Assembly (NCBI GenBank): GCA_011947345.1 | Contig: JAAVTG010000459.1 | Coordinates: 62,001-126,000, forward strand | Direction of reading: 5' to 3' | DNA from: Phytophthora quininea | Taxonomy: Eukaryota; Oomycota; Peronosporomycetes; Peronosporales; Peronosporaceae | Length of the DNA: 64,000 bases | Shown: positions 32,429 through 43,174 of the stretch, piece by piece | How the letters are laid out: the number at the start of each line of letters is the position of its first letter | How positions within the stretch are numbered: the stretch's first letter is position 1 | The notes under the pieces: model-generated | What the model saw: only the letters and a program-made list of their open reading frames with translations | Databases searched by the model: none | What the model was told of the DNA's origin: nothing | Position numbers and translations under genes: made by a program

Positions 32429-35400
32429 ATGCGCTTCTTCCGGGTGCTAGGGCTCTCTTTGGGGTTGCTGAGCCGCTGCGCAGCGCTGCTTGAGGACGCT
32501 CAGGGGCTGCAGTTCGCCGACGAGGCCTCGTTCTGCCGCTTCCACTGCTCCGCCACACTTCTCTCGCCGGCCTCGCAGTGCTCGCCGTCTCTCTGCGGCC
32601 GCCACCGAGGGCTGGAGGTCGCAGCGAGTGACCAGCAGATCAACGTGTTAAGCTGCAGTAACGTAGCCCAGAATGCGTCGGCGCTCGACTTTTCGCTCAC
32701 GCTCTCGGCGGCCGACAGCGCCCAAGTGTTTCGCGGCTTCCACGACGCCTTTTTCCAGGCGTTCGACGCCATGTTGGGCGGCGACAGCGTCACTGCCGAC
32801 GCCTGCCAACTGGCGTTTATCCAAGACAAACTGCTGCCGGACGTGCAGGACCAAGACTCAGCGCAGGAAGAGGCAGCGGAGAGGAAACCCCGACTGCTGA
32901 AACTCCAGGACGGAGAGGAGGAGGACGACCGAGCGTGCATCGTAGCTGTGCAAAGCACATGGGGGCAAGGAGATGACAATGAGACGCCTCTAATGACGAA
33001 AAGAGGGGACAGTCTGGGAGAGAACACTGTGCTGCTGGTGCATGCAAACGACTCGACGGCGCAGAAACTTGAGGACCTGGACTGTGTGAATACGATGCTG
33101 GAGCTACCAAAGATTCTCAAACTCATGCCGTTCGCGCGAAGTGCTCTGCAGCTTAGTGCCAGGATGACTCAGCAGGCCCAGGCAAATGCTACGGTGGCAA
33201 CGCCTGCAATGGAAATTCGCTTGGTGAGCGGAATGGACAAGGCAAACGTACTGACTTCTCTGCAGCAACGAGCGACCGAACTATTTGGACTGACGAATGT
33301 GTTTGAAACGAGTGATACGCGGCCGGGATCGATTTTCACAAAGCCATTGCAGGACTTGAGGGCGTGGACAAACATTCTGGCCATTGCGCTAGTGGAAAGC
33401 TCCGTGGAGTGGCTCGACGAAAAACATGAACTTACGCGAAATGCTCTCAGTGGCGAACCGCAGAGGCAGTGGGCTCAAATGCATCGACGCTTAGATACGT
33501 ATGCCCCGAGTCTTGTTGGGGTGGATTCGGCTAGAGCTGCTGGTATTCAAGGTAACGATGTCGTTGTGGGTATTACAGACACTGGTCTTTATCTCTATCA
33601 CGACCAGTTTAACCAAGACGAGCGCAATATTTTCTCGGACCCGGTATTGTCGGCCCGCAAGGTTGTCATGTACAATGCCTGGGCAAACAAGGCGGACGAG
33701 TCCGAAGAGATAACCTGCGGTCATGGTACTCATGTTGCTGGCCTCTTGGCTGGTAGCTCCTTCAGCGGGAAGAACTCCGATCTGGGCATTGCGGACAAGG
33801 CACGCATTGCCTTTATGGACATTGGAACGCAAAGCGAGACTTGTGCAGGTCAACTCAACTGCGCTGTAACACTTGCAACCCCAGCAGATGCTAGTGATCT
33901 GCTACAAAGTCAAATGGGTGCTGGAGCCACCATATTCTCGTTCTCGTGGGGAACGCCTGGCTCTGATTACAGCTCACAAGCTCGAGATCTGGACAAGTTC
34001 ATTTATGAAAACCCTCAAGTGTTGTTAGTTGTGGCAGCTGGCAACAGCGGTGAGACGTCAACTACAGGCCAGCGTACAATTTCATCGCCGTCCGGGGCCA
34101 AGAATGTGATCTCGGTCGGTGCCTCACTCAACGCAGCAGATTCCTTCACGGAATATTCGTGTCCCGATATTTTCAACGAGCACACAGTCGCCTCGTTCTC
34201 CTCGGCAGGACCCACAACCGACGGCAGGCTGAAACCTGATGTTGTAGCGCCAGGTATGAGCCTGATCTCCAGCCAGTCAGAGGCGCCGGGATCAACAAAG
34301 AAAGCTCGGCTACGTGCTCACTCCAAGGAACTTCCCAAGCCACTCCGGTTGTTACCGGTGTTGCAGTGCTTCTTTTCGAGTGGCTTCGTGATGGCTGGTG
34401 GAAGGATGGTAGCAAGAACGCTGCGTATGCCATGAAGACAGTCCCAGCTGCCCTTCTCAAGGCGCTCATTATCCATAGTGGTGATTCGCTGCATCAGCGG
34501 ATGGCTGCGCTTCCTGCCAGTGGAGTTGTGTCTTGCACGAGTTTGGCTTCGGACGCAACGGGTGTAACATACCCCGATGTATACCAAGGATACGGCAAGC
34601 CAAACCTCACCAACATTGTTGATTTTTCCGGAAGCGATGGCAATTCCAGCGGCACCAACTCAACGAACAACAACCTACCGTCGCTGTATTTCCTACCGAA
34701 TTCGACGGAGGGAGCGAGCCGTCGGTTGCTCACGGCGCGGAGGTAGTCATTTCGTTTACAGTGGCGCGTGACGTGGACCTTCGAGTGACACTTGTATGGA
34801 CAGACCCGCCAGGATCGACCCAGGCGTCGCTGCAGCTCCAACATGACCTGGACCTCGTCGTTCGCGTTCGGAATGGCACGCAGACTTTCTCTCCATTAAC
34901 AGCCGATGCAACCACCGCGAGAGATTCCAAAAACAATGTCGAAGTGGTTCAAGTATCGTATGCGGATCTTCTAGCTGCTGCTAGCGGCAACTCGAGCACC
35001 GGTAATGCTTCGTCTACCTCGGCGCTTGGTGATAATGGCGAGATAATAGTAGAGGCTGTTATCCATGGCCGCAGTGTATTGCTGGCGGATGCGCAAACGT
35101 TCGCATTTGTGGCATCCTCAAGCGCAATTGGATCCACTTCGGGCTCAGCGGCAGCATCACGTAACAGCAGTTCATTTTGGACGGCATGGACCGTCGCAAT
35201 CATCGTGGGCTGTGTGCTGGTGCTGCTGATATTGATCGCTTGCTGTACGCGTTGGTACCATAGCCGCAGCAAAAGTGGGGTCCGCTCGCGTCGGGGCCAA
35301 GAACACTACCCAGGAAACGCTACCGAGACCGTGGCGGCGTATTTCCCGGCGGCATCAACGACAACTGCCAGCGCAGATCGGTGCCCCTACTGTCCGTTCG

Positions 35401-35696
35401 CCTGCGCAGATCCTGTCACGCTGGTCGCTCATGTTGAGGCTTCGCATGCAGGCGGCAACAGCAACAATACCATACCAATCGCGCCTATTCAAGACGTTCA
35501 TCGGTCTAGTCAAATCAGGACTGGGTCCTTCGGCTTAGCTCCAATGATACCCGTCGTGACGTCGATGCCCACCCCAGCAGCCCCACCGCTCCAAGCAGAG
35601 TCGAACGACGAGCGCGAGCGCTGCCCACACTGCAATTTTGTGGCGCCCAACGCCGTGATTTTGGTTAACCACGTCCAGCACATCCATGGGCAGTAG
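32429..35696 (+). CDS. Membrane-anchored subtilisin-like serine protease (S8) with two cytosolic C2H2 fingers, two frame breaks
   Basis: ATG 32429 starts a signal peptide (MRFFRVLGLSLGLLSRCAA). A prodomain of about 350 residues follows, with Cys pairs. The catalytic triad is present: Asp in GITDTGLY (about residue 385), His in CGHGTHVAG (about 430), the oxyanion Asn in AAGNSG (about 537), and Ser in GTSQATP. The Ser is found in the next frame, near 34327, after a one-base loss at about 34300. A second break near 34710 precedes a beta-rich C-terminal domain. A transmembrane segment lies at about 35178-35246, followed by a basic stop-transfer and a cytosolic tail with two CX2CX12HX4H fingers (35382-35450 and about 35620-35690). 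Signal peptide plus single span predicts a type I protein with an extracellular or lumenal protease. Confidence 0.78.
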
Positions 35697-35855
35697 ACGG
35701 TGGTTAAATATTTTATTCCTTTCAGTTCAATGTGGTTTTGTCACCGATGAGTCAGCACTTGCGCGCGTCACAGATCCAGAATAGCATATCGCAGTCTGTT
35801 TGAGAGAATTGAACTGTCCGATTATGCCGCTTCTGCTCTGCAGACCTTGACCAGC

Positions 35856-37988
35856 ATGCGCGTCGCCCAGCTTCGCCCGCGAGGCGCCAGTCACGCCAGT
35901 GCTGCAGCAGTCTCGGATGGACCCGTCCTTCCTCGCACTGTGGACGCATCGCAGTCCCCGTCACCAACTCCGATGCGGCGTTACAAGCGTGTGATGGTCA
36001 TGGGTTGCGTGCTGTACACTGCTCTACTGTTGGCTTGGTTCGTCATCGTTCATGGAGGCGAAGACCGTGAGGTTGGCGTTATATATACAGGGAACTTCAT
36101 ATCGGCCTCCTCGGTGGACGACGCGCAATGGAATTATCTACACGAGCACGAAGGTCGCGGTCTGCAGTCGGAGTTTGAGTTTGCAGAGCTCGAGTTAGAG
36201 TTTCTACACAAAAACGTCACCGTGGAGAAGCAAGACGCTGCTGCAGTCGCAGAAGCAGAGGCACATCGGAGGACACTCAAAGATTTTCCAACATGGGAGG
36301 ACAAGATGCGCCGGATACGCTGCATAGGATGGCGGGCAACGGATAAATGCAGTCCCGACGGACCCAGGCTGCCAAGTCTTGACGAAGCGTGCAATTCTAT
36401 CATCCCGTTTGGCGCGTCTGGTTTCTGTGAAGTACAAGACAAAGATACAGGAGAACGCTTCCGTGTGATGAAGCGACACTGCTCCAGTGTTCGGGACACG
36501 GCTCGCTTTCGCTGCTCGGAGCTGTGGGATTTTGCGGTGTTCCCTCAGAAAGCACAAGAAGTAGTGCGTAAAGCGCAACAGCCTAATTTTGCACTACCGA
36601 ACATCGCACAGAAGGCGTCCAAGCAGCAGGAACCTCGCGATGGCATTGTCATGGTGGTGTATCCCAAGCTTCTGGCAAGCGCTTACGCCACAATCCGCGC
36701 ACTGAGAGAACTACTCGACTGTCAACTGCCGATCGAGTTGTGGTATCGACTGCAGGAAATGAGGTACTTTCCGTCAGCTTTCGAGCAATTGCAGCAGTGG
36801 AGTCAAGGCAGCAGCATTACCTTCCGAGAGATCGGCGAACCTGGCGTCACTAGCTTTTCGACTAAGGTGTTTGCGATCTACCACAGCGCTTTTGAACGCG
36901 TGCTGTTTCTGGATGCCGACAACACCCCGTGCGAAACCCAGCTTTTTGTTCGACTCGGCAGAGTTCACAGACGCGGGGGCCGTGTTTTGGCCCGACTTCT
37001 GGCATCCTAGTCGAAGTATTTTCAACATCCAACCTCATTCGATGGTGTGGGAATTGTTGGACTTGCCGTTCGTCAGCATGTTCGAGCAAGAAAGCGGTCA
37101 GCTCTTGGTGGACCGACGACGGCACGCTGTCCCTCTGGAACTGGTGAAGTTTTTCACGTTCCACCGACCCAACCACTTCGACAAGCTGAAGCTAGCGCAC
37201 GGTGACAAAGATCTCTTTCGCTTTGCTTGGCTGAAGCTAGGCGTGCCATTCCACATGATCCAGACGCCACCCTCTCTCGCAGGCAAGGTCATCAACGGCA
37301 GTTTCTGCGGGATGACGATGGTTCAGTACGACGCGCATGGAGAAATACTCTTTTGCACCGCAACTCACACAAACTCATGGGCGTGCCGAGACGAAAAGGG
37401 ATCAACATGAAGGCCGCAGCTATTCGAAGGGCACGCAACAAGCGACTACGCAAGCAAATGGCTGAGGCGGATCGCGTTACGCTCAACGACAAAAGCGCTA
37501 GCACACATGCACCGGAGGAAACGCCGTCCCCGACACTAGAAAGCCCCGAGCCCGATGGATACCCGGACATGGCGATCTGGTCGCACTTGGTGTCCTTTCG
37601 GAACACCTCGAGTCGATCCGACTACTACGTCGAGACATACAACGCAGACCCAGAGTTCGACAAGGGTCAGAACTGCTACGGCACACGATATCTGAACCAG
37701 AGCCAGCACTTTGTCGTGCAGGAGTTTGCCGACCTGCATTTCGCCGGCCTCGAGTCGGAATTGCGCCGGTTCGCGATGGAAGGCGCGAAATTCTACGAGA
37801 AGGCAGGCCTTACGGGAGGTGAGCAGCATGTCGGACTTGCAGCGCAGGCAATCCCGGTGCTGTGGTCTCGTCGCCCGTCTCACGACAAAAATCTCTTTCG
37901 TGCAGCTCCGCTTCTACCGTGCCGCCGACGATGTTGTTGCTGTCGGGACAACGTGCGCTGCCGTGATCCGAAGCAGCGTAGAGTGTAG
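35856..37988 (+). CDS. GT71-like glycosyltransferase, two break points (three bases lost)
   Basis: ATG 35856 (MRVAQLRPRG) is preferred over an upstream TTG. The signal anchor is at about residues 48-65. The stem is acidic. The six-cysteine module has CIGWRATDKC. Right after FLDADN, around 36927-36940, the frame moves by the equivalent of two lost bases, then VFWPDFW, FEQESGQ, GDKDLF and CGMTMVQYD follow. At the T-run 37351-37354 one more base is lost. The rest (HRNSHKLMG, PDMAIWSHLVSF, CYGTR, FAGLESELRRFAMEG) ends at 37988. The C-terminus extends about 50 residues beyond its relatives, with a CRRRCCCC cluster. Confidence 0.72.
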
Positions 37989-38328
37989 ATTGTATTTAGC
38001 CAGTGGCCTCGCGATAGATGCCCGTGAAGACCGCATTAAACATCAATAGAATACGTGCTGCTTCGTACTGTTTCGTGCTGCGGCAGCACTGCTGCCAGAA
38101 CAAGTTGCTGATGACGCGACTCTTGAGGTGGCGCCCTCGTCTCAAAAGCATATCAGGAGTCTGTCAAACGTCTGGGAAGGGCAACACGATCTGCGCTGGC
38201 ACGATAGCCGTGCTGCGCAAATCCAGCTGAATCCCTCGCCATCGCTGTTTAGCGCTGCCCTCCCGTGCCGCTGTGCACACCCAAACGCAACGCAGAGCCC
38301 GCAAGAGCTCAGTTAGGAGAAGCCGTCG

Positions 38329-40553
38329 ATGGAGCAGGAACAATCGCTGCGGCCGCGCGCCAACACCTCGAGTCCGCCGCCGTCCGAGAGCCCCGAGGTG
38401 CAGCTGCTGCCCCACCATGGGGCGACGGTGCCCTCTGCTCATGCACTACCGTCACCCAGCGGGCGCTCATGGCTACCGCGAGTTCTAGTAGTCGCTGGCG
38501 GCGTGTACATGTTGCTGATGCTGGCTTGGTCCTCGCATAATCTCAGTGTGGTGCAGACAACCGATGCCCCGACAGAGGTCTCGACAGGGCAGATGGAGGG
38601 GTGGAGTACGGCACCATGAACATCACGGACATTCTCAAGGCGGCCAACAACCCGGAAACGGAGGAGGACAGGAAAGTAGTCCAGCAGGAGGCTCAGGACA
38701 AGCTGCGAAACGAGAAGGGGGCAAAACAAGACACTCCAACAAGGCTTGGCCGAGTTGACGCGACCGCTCAGACGCAAATCTCGCCGTCCTTAACGAGGGA
38801 GGAAGTGCAGCTGGTGGTGGATTTGCCCATGGAGACGTCGCAACAGCAGGAAGCGTTGCAGTTGGCTCGAGAAGCTGTTGTAGCTGAGATGCAGGCTGCC
38901 AAAGACGCAGATTCTGCGAGCGGAAGCGCGGTGGTCAAGGCTGAAGCGCCTGATCCGACAATGGAAGCGCGTAGACAGGAAGCAGAGCTGCACGCGCTAG
39001 ATGTGCTCATGCTGCCTAAGAACGACACGAAGCCGCGGCACTTTACGTGCGTAGGGTGGCGCTCGACAGGAGGATGTAGCCCCCACGGCCCGCGCGAGCC
39101 TGAAAACGATTTTAACTGCGTCAAGCTTATTCCGTTCGGACACTCAGGGTACTGCGAAGTAAAGGACACGGAGACAGGCGAGCTCTTTCGCGTTATGCGG
39201 CGCTATTGCAGCAGCTCCAAGTACGACACCAAGTTTCGCTGCTCGGATGCCAATAATTTTATCAACTTTCGCCACAAAGCGATGGAGGCTGCTGACAAGG
39301 CTCTCGAACCTGGGTTTTCGCTTCCGAACGTGGCGGATAATGGAACGAACGAGCTAGCTCCGCGAGATGGCATCGTCATGGTGGTGTACCCGAAGCTAAT
39401 CCCCAGCGCTTACGCTACGATCAAGACTTTGCGAGATGTGCTGGGCTGTAAATTGTCCATGGAAATCTGGTTCCGTCGCGCGGAGATGAACGGATATCCC
39501 AACTCGTTCAAGCCGCTTGAGGTACTAGCGGCTGACAACGAGACGTCCACCATTACGTTCCACGAGATCACGGACTGGCACGCCGTCAACTACGGTACGA
39601 AGGTGTTTTCAATTTACAACAGCTTCTTCGACCGCGTGCTGTTCCTGGATGCCGACAATGTCCCCACGAGAGACCCGACCTTCCTGTTCGAGACTCAAGA
39701 GTTTATCGACACTGGAGCTGTGTTTTGGCCCGACTTCTGGCACCCTACCCGAACGATTTTCAACATCCACAGCCAGTCTCTCGTGTGGGAGCTGCTTGAT
39801 ATGCCGATGGTGAATATGTTCGAGCAGGAAAGTGGCCAGATACTTATTGACCGTCGGCGTCATGCCCAGGCGCTTGAGCTTGTCAGGTTTTACGCGTTTA
39901 ACCGACCGTCCTACTTCGATACGATGAAATTGGCCCATGGTGACAAAGATCTCTTTCGGTTCGCGTGGCTGAAGTTGAACGCCACGTTCCACATGATACC
40001 AGCGGCCCCGGCCATCGCAGGGAAAATCATCAACGAGAGTTTCTGTGGGCTGACGATGGTGCAGCATGACGCTGACGGCGAAGTGTTGTTCCTGCATCGA
40101 AACTCGCACAAGCTGACGGGCGAACCTCTGCGAGCTGAAGTCGACTACAGGTCTCGGGCTGTAGCGCGGTCGCGAAAGAAGTCGGAGATTCGGCAGAAAG
40201 CGAGGCTCGAGGGCAAGCCCATTCCGAGTTGGTCGGAGCTGGACGCTCTAGTTCAGGCAGATGAAACCCCACCACCGACGTTGGAACCTGCGGAGCCGGA
40301 TGGATACCCAGACTCGGCCGTGTGGACGCACCTACTCTCGTTCAATAATGCCTGGAGTCGAAGGCACTATTTCGTCGAGACATACAACGCTGACCCTGAA
40401 TTCCCCAAGTCGCAAAATTGCTACGGGCAACGCAACGTGTCCAAGAACGAGTACTTTTACGCGCAGAATGTGTCGGAGCTGAGCTTCTCGGGGATCGAGA
40501 CCGATATCCGTCGCTTTGCCGCCGAGGCCGTGCAGATCAAGCTGCAGGCTTGA
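38329..40553 (+). CDS. GT71-like glycosyltransferase, one frame break in the stem
   Basis: ATG 38329 opens a tail with SLRPRANTSS, the LRPR-type tail motif, then a signal anchor at about residues 50-68. The frame changes once near 38595-38601, in GGAGGGG (one base lost), inside the poorly conserved stem. The remaining 650 codons are uninterrupted: a long Gln/Glu-rich coiled stem, the six-cysteine module (CVGWRSTGGC), FLDADN, VFWPDFW, FEQESGQ, GDKDLF, CGLTMVQHD, linker with PPPTLEPAE, SAVWTHLLSF, CYGQR and FSGIETDIRRFAAEA. Without the upstream frame the product would lack its membrane anchor. Confidence 0.8.
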
Positions 40554-40905
40554 AACCTAAGTTATTACTATATACGTAGTTGTGCATGAATAAAGTGTTT
40601 GATGGCGTTTGTGCTGTGGAAGGTGGTCACCACGAGGCAGTCGCGACTCGCGAGCACTTGCACTCGGATGGAAGCGCATAGAATCGATCAATCCATCCCA
40701 AAGAGCGGCCAGCCTACGAAACTGGCGGAATCCAAGAGCAGTCTCTGGCCGGCGGTGCTTGCTTATCCGATCAGAAGCAACCGCTTCTCACGGCGCGACT
40801 GAAGGTCATGGCCACTCAAGCTGCCTCTGGTATCCGTTGCACCACTCTGGGTTTTGCCGGTCGTGGACATCGCGCGCTCTTCAGCTGACGACGTCGGCCA
40901 GGCTA
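40554..40905. other. Intergenic / promoter region
   Basis: 352 bases between two rightward GT genes. An open frame covers most of it in phase with the downstream gene, but it lacks conserved residues. I treat it as 5' leader. Confidence 0.4.
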
Positions 40906-42873
40906 ATGGATCACACGCTGTTGCGGCCACGGACAGCGAGCCAGTCGCCACTGCTGCCTCGTTATGATGAAGGACCTCTCGTACTATCCGCTGAGACTCA
41001 TGTGAACCGACGATGCTGGCGACTATGGTTGCTGCGCATACTGTTGCTTGCGGGGGCCTTCTACGCCGCGTTGCTCGTCGCTTGGAACTCCAGTCGCTTG
41101 GGTCTCGTGGGCCCCTGCCAAATCCAGTCGGACGTCGTCGCGGCGGAGAACGGTGCCATCACTGGAAATTCGTCCAGTTTAGACAAGCTGCACCAGGATG
41201 AAGCCCAGCTCCAGCCGTCTCCAACTACGGCTCAACTATCCGCACGTGAAATCTCCTTGCGCGCTGCTGTTGCAGTAGCTCGACTACAGGAGAAGGAGGT
41301 TGGAGCGAAGAAGAAGCAGACGGAAAAGAAGGGAAACAAGAAGCTCGATGCTCGCTTGCGATGTCTTGGCTTCCGGGCTACCAGTGACTGCGACCCGAAC
41401 GGCAGTCGGCTGCCGGACTTGGATTTGGCCTGCTCCAAGCCCGTTCCTCACGGACAATCCGGGTATTGCGAGCTTGAGGACAAGGACACAGGTGAAGTCT
41501 TCCAAGTCATGAAGCGCAACTGCGATAGCGTTCGAGCAGATGCACGATATCGCTGCATCGATGCAGCCGACTTTGTCAAGTTTCATGTTCGGGCGGAGGA
41601 GGTGGCGAAGAAGGCGTCGACACCCGGATACGCCCTCCCACACGTGGTGCCACAGGTCGCTGGAGTGAATATGGAGCAACCTGGAAGAGATGGTATCGTC
41701 ATGGTCGTGTATCCGAAGTTGCTGGCGAGTGCTTACGCCACGCTACGCACGCTTCGAGATGTGCTTGACTGTCGACTTTCGATCGAGCTTTGGTATCGCC
41801 CCGAGGAAATGAAGACGGTGAAAAACGCGCTCGCACCGTTGCGGGAGTTGGCTCAGTCAACAGGAAATATTTCATTTCACGAGATCGACGACGCGAGGGC
41901 AGTCGGATATGGCTCGAAGGTGTTCGCTATCTACCACAGTTTCTTTGAGCGAGTGCTGTTTCTGGATGCCGACAATGTCCCCGTAAGAGACCCGAGCTTC
42001 CTGTTCGAGTCACAAGAGTTTGTTGACACCGGAGCAGTTTTCTGGCCCGACTTCTGGCACCCCGATAGAACCATTTTCAACGTCCACGGTCAATCTCTCG
42101 TGTGGCAACTGCTAAACGTGCCGTTCGTGGACATGTTTGAGCAGGAGAGCGGCCAAATACTCATCGACCGACGACGTCACACTGCGGCTATGGAAGTTCT
42201 CTCTTTCTATGCTTTCCATCGCCCGAACCATTTCGAGAGGTTCAAGTTAGCACACGGCGATAAAGATCTTTTCAGGTTTGCGTGGATGCAACAGAATGCA
42301 AGTTTCCACATGATCCAGACACCGCCTGCAGTTGCTGGCAAAGTGGTTGAAGAAACGTTCTGCGGTATGACGATGGTACAGCACGACACCGACGGTGAAG
42401 TTATCTTCATGCACCGTAACTCGCACAAGCTCACGGGCGAGTCGAAGCGTGCAGTTGTTAATGTCAAGTCGGAGGCAGTGGCCAAAGCAAGAGAGAAACT
42501 GGCTGCCAAGAAAGCTAAGGACGGTGTTGGACGCTTGACTCCCACCTGGAGCGAGGTGGAGGCGGAAATTGCAGCGATGACTCCAGCACCGACACTGGAA
42601 GCACCCGAAGTTGATGGTCTACCGGACGCCATCATTTGGACGCATTTGCTCTCCTTTAACACTTCGGCACTGCGCGTCGACTATCATATCGAGACGTACA
42701 ACGCTGACCCCGAATTCCCCAAGGAGCAGCACTGCTACGGCCAGCGCCGCATTGGCTCGAACCCCAGCTTCTACGCAGAGGAGATTGCGAACTTGAGTTT
42801 CGCAGCTCTGGAGTCCGATATTCGACGATTCGCGCAGGAAGCAGTATCGATTCGTGATGCCAGTCTGAAATAG
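40906..42873 (+). CDS. GT71-like glycosyltransferase (intact)
   Basis: ATG 40906 gives a 655-residue protein whose tail starts MDHTLLRPRTASQS and continues LLPRYDEG. The frame is open farther up but that part has no family similarity. The signal anchor is at about residues 39-60. A Lys-rich helix precedes the six-cysteine module (CLGFRATSDC). FLDADN, VFWPDFW, FEQESGQ, GDKDLF, CGMTMVQHD, a basic linker, WTHLLSF, CYGQR and FAALESDIRRFAQEA are intact. Tail and anchor are very close to those of the next gene downstream, which suggests a recent tandem duplication. Confidence 0.84.
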   Translation: MDHTLLRPRTASQSPLLPRYDEGPLVLSAETHVNRRCWRLWLLRILLLAGAFYAALLVAWNSSRLGLVGPCQIQSDVVAAENGAITGNSSSLDKLHQDEAQLQPSPTTAQLSAREISLRAAVAVARLQEKEVGAKKKQTEKKGNKKLDARLRCLGFRATSDCDPNGSRLPDLDLACSKPVPHGQSGYCELEDKDTGEVFQVMKRNCDSVRADARYRCIDAADFVKFHVRAEEVAKKASTPGYALPHVVPQVAGVNMEQPGRDGIVMVVYPKLLASAYATLRTLRDVLDCRLSIELWYRPEEMKTVKNALAPLRELAQSTGNISFHEIDDARAVGYGSKVFAIYHSFFERVLFLDADNVPVRDPSFLFESQEFVDTGAVFWPDFWHPDRTIFNVHGQSLVWQLLNVPFVDMFEQESGQILIDRRRHTAAMEVLSFYAFHRPNHFERFKLAHGDKDLFRFAWMQQNASFHMIQTPPAVAGKVVEETFCGMTMVQHDTDGEVIFMHRNSHKLTGESKRAVVNVKSEAVAKAREKLAAKKAKDGVGRLTPTWSEVEAEIAAMTPAPTLEAPEVDGLPDAIIWTHLLSFNTSALRVDYHIETYNADPEFPKEQHCYGQRRIGSNPSFYAEEIANLSFAALESDIRRFAQEAVSIRDASLK

Positions 42874-43174
42874 GTAGGTAACTAGATTCACACCCAATTG
42901 CAACATGCACATAATTTATCGTCTGCGCTGCCGATTACAGGACGCTGTTTGACACAAAAGCGATGTCGGTGATCATGCTATGCCAAGAACGACAAGTTCA
43001 TGGATGTCGATCGCTCTTTTAGTCACGACTACACGACCGTATGGATCTGAGATCCCAAGGTATCGCATGCGTTGGGCCAGATGAAAGTGAGGCGGGGCCC
43101 GGTGGACACGAGGCACATGTGCGATGACGAGCTCGGGCACGCGACGAAGCTTCACACGAGAACATATCGCAGAC
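42874..43174. other. Intergenic between tandem GT genes
   Basis: 301 bases with no supported feature. It must contain the terminator of one gene and the promoter of the next. Confidence 0.4.

Noticed and set aside
40609..40905. N-terminal extension of the GT at 40906
   Set aside because: In frame but without family similarity. The LRPR tail motif and anchor distance support ATG 40906.
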